NCBI GenBank assembly: GCA_024276775.1
Contig: JAJRWO010000046.1
Span: 1 to 6,760 of the forward strand
From: Gammaproteobacteria bacterium
Lineage (GTDB): Bacteria; Pseudomonadota; Gammaproteobacteria; Tenderiales; Tenderiaceae
Length of the DNA stretch: 6,760 nt
Reading direction: 5' to 3'
Position numbers and translations under genes: made by a program
Shown here: positions 5,723-6,760 of the stretch, one piece after another
Numbering within the stretch: the stretch's first letter is position 1
How the letters are laid out: each line of letters begins with the position of its first letter
The notes under the pieces: model-generated
Seen by the model: only the letters and a program-made list of their open reading frames with translations
Databases searched by the model: none
What the model was told of the DNA's origin: nothing

Positions 5723-6429
5723 TCTTTTATGTCCTCATTGTCATCATTGTTGGAAAAAACTACATAGCGATTATATTCGGCGCGTAAGGCAAAGCGGCTG
5801 GAGACGTAGGCATATGCGCCAATGCCGACATGGGCTAGTAGATCGCTGCGGTCTTTGGCCAGTACCAGGGTTGCTCTTGGTGTGGTCTTGATATTGCCCA
5901 TGCCCAAGGCAAAATATGGCGATATGCGCCAGTCGGGAAAGGGCTGGTTAAGCAGGTTGATATTAGTGACCAGGTTGTTGGAATAGTTGCCTATTGCTTG
6001 CATCAATGAAAGCTCAGTCGATAGGTTTTGGGTAAATTTGTAAGCTGCGTAAAGGGTTATGGTTTGGGCACCATCCATATCACCACTGAGCACACCTGCT
6101 TCTGTTTTGCGTTGGTTGAATTGATGCTGATCGATCTGTTCAAAGTGGGTCTGTTGGCCTTGCGGGTTTAGGGTTTGTTCCAGTTGATTTTGATGGGCCC
6201 AGCCAGTGGTGCCGTTGCTGGCGACTACTTTGAACCAGTCAGTTTTGCGTGTGCGAATCTCAATCCATTCGCTGCGATCGACCACATGAAATACCGGATA
6301 GCCGCGACCGGGGCCGGTGTGTAATTCAATATAAGCGTCTGTTATTTGGACCTTGCGATGGCTGGTTTCTGCATGGGTATAAGCGCTAGCGCTACAGAGC
6401 AATAGCAATATGATGAGGATGAATGGCAT
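5692..6429 (-). CDS. Secreted SH3b-domain plus outer-membrane beta-barrel protein
   Basis: The 245-residue product starts with a signal peptide (hydrophobic 3-15, likely cleavage after THA at 18-20). A bacterial SH3 domain follows at about 25-85, with the typical ELHTGPGRGYPVFHVVDRSE, WFKV and GWAHQNQL elements. Such domains often bind peptidoglycan or proteins. A linker rich in Gln and His (about 85-108) leads to a beta-barrel region (about 112-245). That region resembles the barrel of the next gene, with strands such as ISPYFALGMGNIKT and VGIGAYAYVSSRFALRAEYN, and it ends in TFF. This suggests an outer-membrane protein whose periplasmic SH3b part may reach the cell wall. The ATG lies 2 nt after the upstream stop and has no visible Shine-Dalgarno, so it probably depends on coupling. 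Function unknown. Confidence 0.87.
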   Translation of the reverse strand: MPFILIILLLLCSASAYTHAETSHRKVQITDAYIELHTGPGRGYPVFHVVDRSEWIEIRTRKTDWFKVVASNGTTGWAHQNQLEQTLNPQGQQTHFEQIDQHQFNQRKTEAGVLSGDMDGAQTITLYAAYKFTQNLSTELSLMQAIGNYSNNLVTNINLLNQPFPDWRISPYFALGMGNIKTTPRATLVLAKDRSDLLAHVGIGAYAYVSSRFALRAEYNRYVVFSNNDDNEDIKEWKIGLVTFF

Positions 6430-6431
6430 GA

Positions 6432-6760
6432 TTAGGGTTGTGGAATATCAAACGGATTATTGTAATATTGGCCGCCAATGTCCAGCCACTCCGATAGCAG
6501 GTGTAGTTCTGCCGGGTTGAGCCAGCCGGCATGGCTGCCACCTGGGTCAAAGCGATTGAAAAAGTAACTGCTATTGGCACCATTGGCCGACATGGAAGGG
6601 CCGTTTGCTGAGACCATCAACGGGACTGGATTGCCTTCCGTGTCGGTTTCAAACAAGGGCTTGCCTTGATTGTCTGTGGCCTGAATTATAATGTCTTGCA
6701 GGCCATTGTTAACCAGTGCTTGTGGACTGTCTGTGAACAATAATTCGTGGTATGCCTTGA
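6432..6760 (-). CDS. C-terminal part of a large protein, possibly HzsA-like; 5' end outside window
   Basis: The frame is open to the window edge, giving the last 108 residues before TAA at 6434-6432. A TTG at 6740 is a possible codon but not a credible start, since the sequence upstream of it (KAYHELL) continues smoothly. Features are a segment with Gly/Asp-rich turns (TDNQGKPLFETDTEGNPVP), then PSMSANGANSSYFFNRFDPG, then HAGWLNPAELHLLSEWLDIG followed by GQYYNNPFD near the end. I associate that last block with the C-terminus of hydrazine-synthase-alpha-related proteins of non-anammox bacteria. This is memory-based and only moderately secure. No heme motif (CxxCH) is visible in this part. It is the first visible gene of the - strand unit and is spaced 2 nt from the SH3b-barrel gene. 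Confidence 0.8.
   Translation of the reverse strand, partial: KAYHELLFTDSPQALVNNGLQDIIIQATDNQGKPLFETDTEGNPVPLMVSANGPSMSANGANSSYFFNRFDPGGSHAGWLNPAELHLLSEWLDIGGQYYNNPFDIPQP

Noticed and set aside
6738..6740. TTG at 6740 as the start of the last - strand gene
   Set aside because: The frame stays open to the window edge with plausible protein sequence (KAYHELL), and the visible part looks like a C-terminus.
1..6760. CRISPR array, tRNA, rRNA, insertion sequence or prophage attachment site
   Set aside because: No regularly spaced repeats, cloverleaf-like segments, transposase motifs or integrase genes were seen.

Overview
This window is most likely from a gammaproteobacterium. It carries the conserved run aroA-cmk-rpsA-ihfB-lapA-(lapB)-pyrF on the + strand in its usual order. 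The proteins read as clear gammaproteobacterial types, and ribosomal protein S1 has the same length I recall for the E. coli protein (557 aa). I cannot name the order or genus from sequence alone. The aroA fragment resembles the class II (CP4-like) EPSP synthases more than the E. coli type.

Bases 1-4746 form the housekeeping block. It holds the 3' end of aroA (shikimate pathway), cmk (CMP/dCMP kinase), a 130-nt structured leader, and rpsA (ribosomal protein S1) closed by a strong intrinsic terminator. Next come ihfB (IHF beta subunit), lapA (inner-membrane partner of LPS assembly), a decayed remnant of lapB, and pyrF (OMP decarboxylase). The most notable point lies between lapA and pyrF. Where a roughly 390-codon lapB is expected, only about 185 bp remain. 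These encode a LapB-like N-terminal membrane anchor joined almost directly to a broken LapB C-terminal zinc ribbon, which is split over two reading frames. The remnant's end overlaps the TTG start of pyrF.

Bases 4747-5074 have no convincing gene. They contain inverted repeats, a possible tiny reverse ORF, and what looks like decayed coding or repeat DNA.

Bases 5075-6760 are read on the - strand as a tight three-gene unit, in transcription order. First is the C-terminal end of a large protein that may be HzsA-like (hydrazine-synthase-alpha-related). Second is a secreted protein with an SH3b domain followed by an outer-membrane beta-barrel. Third is a second outer-membrane beta-barrel protein of the same general type. 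The 2-nt gap and the 31-nt overlap point to co-translation. The set looks like an uncharacterised cell-envelope system that converges on the housekeeping operon.
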